Source: Parcubacteria group bacterium GW2011_GWD2_38_12
Lineage (GTDB): Bacteria > Patescibacteriota > Minisyncoccia > GWC2-36-17
Reading direction: 5' to 3'
Length of the DNA stretch: 44,194 bases
Assembly (NCBI GenBank): GCA_000992345.1
Contig: LBUA01000004.1
Coordinates: 1-44,194 of the forward strand
Positions 41,149-44,194 of this stretch are shown piece after piece (the first letter of the stretch is position 1; each line of letters opens with the position of its first letter). The notes under the pieces were generated by a model, which had not been told where the DNA came from, made no database searches, and saw only the letters and a list, made by a program, of their open reading frames with translations. A program made the position numbers and the translations under genes.

Positions 41149-42211
41149 ATATTTTTTTTCGTTCAATAACTCTTTTCACTGCTTCTTTAATTGAATCTAT
41201 CCCCATGCCATATTTTTCTATCAATTCATTCGGTTCCCCGGATTCGCCGAAAGTATTTTGCATGCCGATATATTCCATTGGGACGGGATTATTTTTGCTC
41301 AAAACCTCCGCCACCGCGCTCCCCATACCTCCCATCACTTGATGGTCTTCCACGGTCACGATAGCGCCCGCCCTTTTAGCAATAGCAATCACCGCCTTTT
41401 CATCCATTGGCTTTACCGTATGATTATTTAAAACTAAAACTCCAATCCCCTCTTTAGCTAAATCTTCGGCTACCATCAATGCATTATAAAGCAATGGTCC
41501 GCAACCAATAATTGCAACGTCAACTTTCTTGTCTGTGTCGCGCAATAAATATGCTTTACCAATTTCAAAAGGAGTTTGTTCGGTTGTGAAAATTGGAGTG
41601 TTTTCGCGAGCGAATCTAAAATATACCGGACCAATCATTTTACCGCCCGCGATTGTCGCTTTTTTTGTTTCCCAATAATCGCAAGGCGCAATCACAGTCA
41701 TATTCGGGATACATCTGGTAATTGCAATATCTTCAAGCGCTTGGTGAGTCTGGCCGTCCGGTCCTACAGATACACCTGTATGCGCTCCTGTTAATTTAAC
41801 ATTGGCGCTGTTCAAACAAATATTCACGCGTATTTGATCCCAATTTCTCCCTGGACAAAATACGCCATAAGTTGAGACAAAAGGCACTTTCCCGGCAACG
41901 GCAAGGCCGGCAGCAATGCCCGCCATATTTTGCTCAGCAATTCCGCATTGTATGAATCTATCCGGATATTTTTCTTTAAACCAGCCAACACGAGTAGAAT
42001 CTGACAAATCTCCGCAAAGCGCGACTACATTTGGATTTTCCGCGCCAAGCTGCACTAATCCATCACCAAACCCGTCACGAGTCGGCTTTTGTTGAACTTT
42101 TTCTTTTTCTTTCCACTCCAAAGCAAGATGAGTATCGGTATGCCTATTGCCATTTCCGCACACGCAGGCGCTCTCCGCATGCTCGCAAATCGCGCAAATA
42201 TTATTAGTCAT
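41147..42211 (-). CDS. tkt: Transketolase, C-terminal subunit, with Cys-rich N-terminal extension
   Basis: Pyrimidine-binding and C-terminal domains of a split transketolase. TPP-activating Glu lies in IQCGIAEQNMAGIAAGLA; GVSVGPDGQTHQALEDIA follows; the C-terminal domain has VITVEDHQVMGGMGSAVAE. About 25 extra residues at the N-terminus (ICAICEHAESACVCGNGN) carry four Cys and could hold zinc; this is not part of the usual subunit. It follows the N-terminal half by about 110 bp of TACGAATTATACTAATA repeats and must pair with it. Confidence 0.92.
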   Translation of the reverse strand: MTNNICAICEHAESACVCGNGNRHTDTHLALEWKEKEKVQQKPTRDGFGDGLVQLGAENPNVVALCGDLSDSTRVGWFKEKYPDRFIQCGIAEQNMAGIAAGLAVAGKVPFVSTYGVFCPGRNWDQIRVNICLNSANVKLTGAHTGVSVGPDGQTHQALEDIAITRCIPNMTVIAPCDYWETKKATIAGGKMIGPVYFRFARENTPIFTTEQTPFEIGKAYLLRDTDKKVDVAIIGCGPLLYNALMVAEDLAKEGIGVLVLNNHTVKPMDEKAVIAIAKRAGAIVTVEDHQVMGGMGSAVAEVLSKNNPVPMEYIGMQNTFGESGEPNELIEKYGMGIDSIKEAVKRVIERKKI

Positions 42212-42318
42212 AATGTGATACTAATATACTAATGACATACGAATTATACTAATAATACCAATGAACTCATTTGTATTATTCGTTGCATTCGCATCAATTC
42301 GTATATTGGTATTAAACT

Positions 42319-43176
42319 TTATTCATGTTCACTTTTAATCTTTCCTCCAAGCGTCCTTAATTCATCCAAAAATTCTTTGCCTTGATCCGGCTTTGGAGGA
42401 ACGCCGTGCCATTTGTAATCAAATTCAATCGCTTCTATCCCTTTGCCGGCAATCGTATGCGCAATAATCATCACCGGCTTTTCATAAATAGATTTTGCCT
42501 CCTCGCAAGCCGCAACAATTTGTCCGATATTGTGTCCGTCAATTTCAATCACATGCCAATTAAAAGCTCTGAATTTATCGGCAAGTGGCTCAAGCGGCAT
42601 CACATCCTCGGTCATCCCATCAATTTGAATATTGTTTCTATCAATAATCGCTGTCAAATTATCCAATTTGTTTTTTCCTGCGAACATCACCGCTTCCCAA
42701 ATCTGCCCCTCATCGAGTTCTCCATCGCCAGTCGCGCAATAAACTTGCGTATGTTTTTTATCTATCTTAGCGGCAAGCGCGGCGCCAATCGCCTGAGAAA
42801 GACCTTGACCGAGCGGTCCGGATGAACTCTCAATGCCCGGCAATGACTCGCGGTGCGGATGTCCCTGGAGTCTCGTACCCAATTTTCTCAAAGTTTTCAA
42901 TTCTTCACGGGAGAAATATCCGGCGTTTGCCATAACCGCATAAAGAGCCGGACAAATATGTCCGTGCGATAAGAAAAACTTATCTCTCTCCTCCCAATTG
43001 GGATTTTTGGGGTCGTGTTTTAAAACACTAAAATATAAAGCAACTAAAACATCAGTAAAACTCAAAGACCCGGCGGTATGTCCGGACTTTGCTTCTATAA
43101 GCATGGAAATAATATCCTGCCTGACTTGATTGGCAACTTTCTCAAGTTCCTTAATTTTGTCGTCATGAATTGACAT
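42319..43176 (-). CDS. tkt: Transketolase, N-terminal subunit
   Basis: Thiamine-diphosphate-binding half of transketolase, which moves two-carbon units between pentose and hexose phosphates. HTAGSLSFTDVLVALYF, FFLSHGHICPALYAVMANAGYF, the TPP/metal motif TGDGELDEGQIWEA with DRNNIQIDG, and HGVPPKP are present. 285 residues is typical for the half enzyme. Together with the downstream gene it makes the complete protein. No Shine-Dalgarno. Confidence 0.94.
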   Translation of the reverse strand: MSIHDDKIKELEKVANQVRQDIISMLIEAKSGHTAGSLSFTDVLVALYFSVLKHDPKNPNWEERDKFFLSHGHICPALYAVMANAGYFSREELKTLRKLGTRLQGHPHRESLPGIESSSGPLGQGLSQAIGAALAAKIDKKHTQVYCATGDGELDEGQIWEAVMFAGKNKLDNLTAIIDRNNIQIDGMTEDVMPLEPLADKFRAFNWHVIEIDGHNIGQIVAACEEAKSIYEKPVMIIAHTIAGKGIEAIEFDYKWHGVPPKPDQGKEFLDELRTLGGKIKSEHE

Positions 43177-43187
43177 AATTATAGCTC

Positions 43188-43862
43188 TTAAGCTCTTAAG
43201 CTCTTAAGCTGATTCATTGCTTCTTTTTTATTCTCCGCTTGCCATATATACGCTCCTACTACTAAAATATCAGCTCCGGCTTTTAAAATTTTTGGAGCGG
43301 TTTCCAAATTCACTCCACCATCGACTTCTATTTTAACACCAGGATATTGCTTGCGCAAATCTTGAATTTTATTTAAAATATGTTCTTGAAAATTTTGACC
43401 CGCTCTCCCTGGTTTCACGCCCATCAATTGAATAGTATCAATTTTTAAAATATATTTATCCATATCATCAATCGGAGTTTCCGGATTCAAAGCAATTCCA
43501 AACTCGCAATCTGCCACATGACATTTTGCCGCCATATCTTCAATAATATTTTCCGCATCAAGACGAAAAGCAATTGCCTCATAATGCGCTAGGATTCTTT
43601 TCACTCCTGGCTCGCCAAGCGGACCAGCCACCATCCAATCATCAATAAAATTCCACGGATGCTCAATCATTAAATGCGCTTCCAATTTCAAATTGGTTTT
43701 TAGATTCGACAATTCCGCCGGACGATTAAAAGTCCTTTGTAAAACAAACTTCCCATCCATCACGTCAATCTGCGCCCATTCACAAAGCCCCTCAACGGCT
43801 TTGATTTTTTCCTCCAGTTCCTTAAAATTTTGCGCGATAATCGCGGGGACGACTTCTGCCAT
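43188..43862 (-). CDS. rpe: Ribulose-phosphate 3-epimerase
   Basis: TIM-barrel enzyme interconverting ribulose- and xylulose-5-phosphate. Metal and catalytic residues are in WAQIDVMDGKFV, EAHLMIEHP, IQLMGVKPGRAGQNF and VEVDGG-like IEVDGGVNLETAP. 224 residues is normal. The last codons (QLKSLRA, stop) are a threefold CTTAAGAG word repeat that continues into the spacer before the transketolase gene. Eleven bases separate the two genes, so they share a transcript. Confidence 0.9.
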   Translation of the reverse strand: MAEVVPAIIAQNFKELEEKIKAVEGLCEWAQIDVMDGKFVLQRTFNRPAELSNLKTNLKLEAHLMIEHPWNFIDDWMVAGPLGEPGVKRILAHYEAIAFRLDAENIIEDMAAKCHVADCEFGIALNPETPIDDMDKYILKIDTIQLMGVKPGRAGQNFQEHILNKIQDLRKQYPGVKIEVDGGVNLETAPKILKAGADILVVGAYIWQAENKKEAMNQLKSLRA

Positions 43863-43906
43863 ATAAATAATTTCTTGTTTCTATGATTATTTTATCATAA
43901 AATAAA

Positions 43907-43940
43907 AAAAATCCCAATTATAAAATATTCAGGGATTTTT
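43907..43940 (-). terminator. Rho-independent terminator after rpiB
   Basis: Minus strand AAAAAATCCC, AT-rich loop, GGGATTTTTT. If active it separates rpiB from rpe. Confidence 0.75.
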
Positions 43941-43957
43941 TAATATTCAAAGTAATC

Positions 43958-44194
43958 TTAGAACTTCTCGATTCTCCTCTGATGTCTCTCTTCTCTAGAA
44001 AATTCCGTTTCAATCCACGCCTTTACCGCTTTCTTAGCGTCTTCTTCGGAGATAAATCTCGCACCAAGAGATAAAATATTGGCATCGTTGTGCTCGCGGG
44101 ATAATTTTATAATATCTTCGTTATAATTATACAAAACTGCCGCGCGAATACCCGGCACGCGATTAGCCACTATCGCTTCGCCCTGTCCGGAACC
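43958..44194 (-). CDS. rpiB: Ribose-5-phosphate isomerase B, C-terminal part (cut by window edge)
   Basis: The frame is open to the last base of the window and reads GSGQGEAIVANRVPGIRAAV, SREHNDANILSLGARFIS, the RpiB/LacAB pattern (HND, anion-binding NxxxxGAR). About 79 residues of an expected 145 or so are present; the N-terminal part, with the active-site residues, lies beyond the window. It converts ribulose-5-phosphate to ribose-5-phosphate and opens the non-oxidative pentose-phosphate gene row that continues with rpe and transketolase. Confidence 0.9.
   Translation of the reverse strand, partial: GSGQGEAIVANRVPGIRAAVLYNYNEDIIKLSREHNDANILSLGARFISEEDAKKAVKAWIETEFSREERHQRRIEKF

Noticed and set aside
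1-44194. Reassigned UGA (as in Gracilibacteria and Absconditabacteria)
   Set aside because: Conserved genes run full length without in-frame UGA, several end in UGA, and RF2 is present.

Overview
The window looks like a piece of a Patescibacteria/CPR genome, probably of the Parcubacteria type. I infer this from the AT-rich sequence, compact reduced gene set, mostly SD-less core genes, a transketolase split into two genes, typical CPR families (RNase Y-YmdB, fused L25/CTC, orphan ParA, DUF11/FN3-like surface protein) and mobile nucleases beside tRNA genes. Standard code fits: UGA is a normal stop. No rRNA or CRISPR array is present.

Layout. 1-1.85 kb: a serine recombinase whose 3' end has been replaced by tRNA-Val, preceded by a block-deleted inverted copy of its own 3' part. 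2-5.7 kb: LOG protein, a cupin-type unknown, two unknowns, tRNA-Leu and a LAGLIDADG nuclease. 5.7-8.1 kb: L19, ferredoxin, RsmE, cyclophilin. 8.1-11.9 kb: a hairpin cluster, a large repeat-containing surface protein and a lipoprotein. 12-16.4 kb: cation/proton antiporter, RlmN, Dus and a double zinc-ribbon protein. 16.5-19.9 kb: tRNA-Gln with a broken GIY-YIG gene, then ftsX, ftsE and prfB (with its frameshift site). 20-21.1 kb: tRNA-Thr(CGT) and an operon of three tiny genes. 21.2-24 kb (+ strand): rny, ymdB, hup. 24-30.5 kb (- strand): SHOCT protein, ParA, a two-gene accessory cassette, tRNA-Trp, rpmG, tRNA-Thr(GGT) split by a group I intron with a nuclease gene on its 5' end, tRNA-Tyr, tRNA-Thr(TGT), tsf, rpsB. 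30.7-32.7 kb (+): membrane protein, rpmE, prfA. 32.9-35.7 kb (-): coiled-coil lytic transglycosylase, rplY, zinc ribbon. 35.8-44.2 kb (-): central carbon genes: glyoxylate/hydroxypyruvate-type dehydrogenase, aldolase, a conserved unknown, PfkB kinase, both transketolase halves, Rpe, RpiB (cut by the window edge).

Themes. (1) Five of eight tRNA genes carry traces of mobile DNA: nuclease genes directly upstream of Leu, Gln and Thr(GGT), a recombinase junction in Val, and a duplicated 3' end of Trp. (2) Gene borders are filled with quasi-palindromes: a recurring GC core (CCGCC/GGCGG) with arms that differ at every locus and sometimes copy the edge of the neighbouring gene in inverse orientation. 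The same word repeats supply the last codons of several genes. This is the best candidate here for an undescribed genome feature. (3) Translation starts fall in two classes: core genes with no visible Shine-Dalgarno sequence, and about ten short accessory genes with strong AGGAGG-like sites, several with clear TTGACA promoters.
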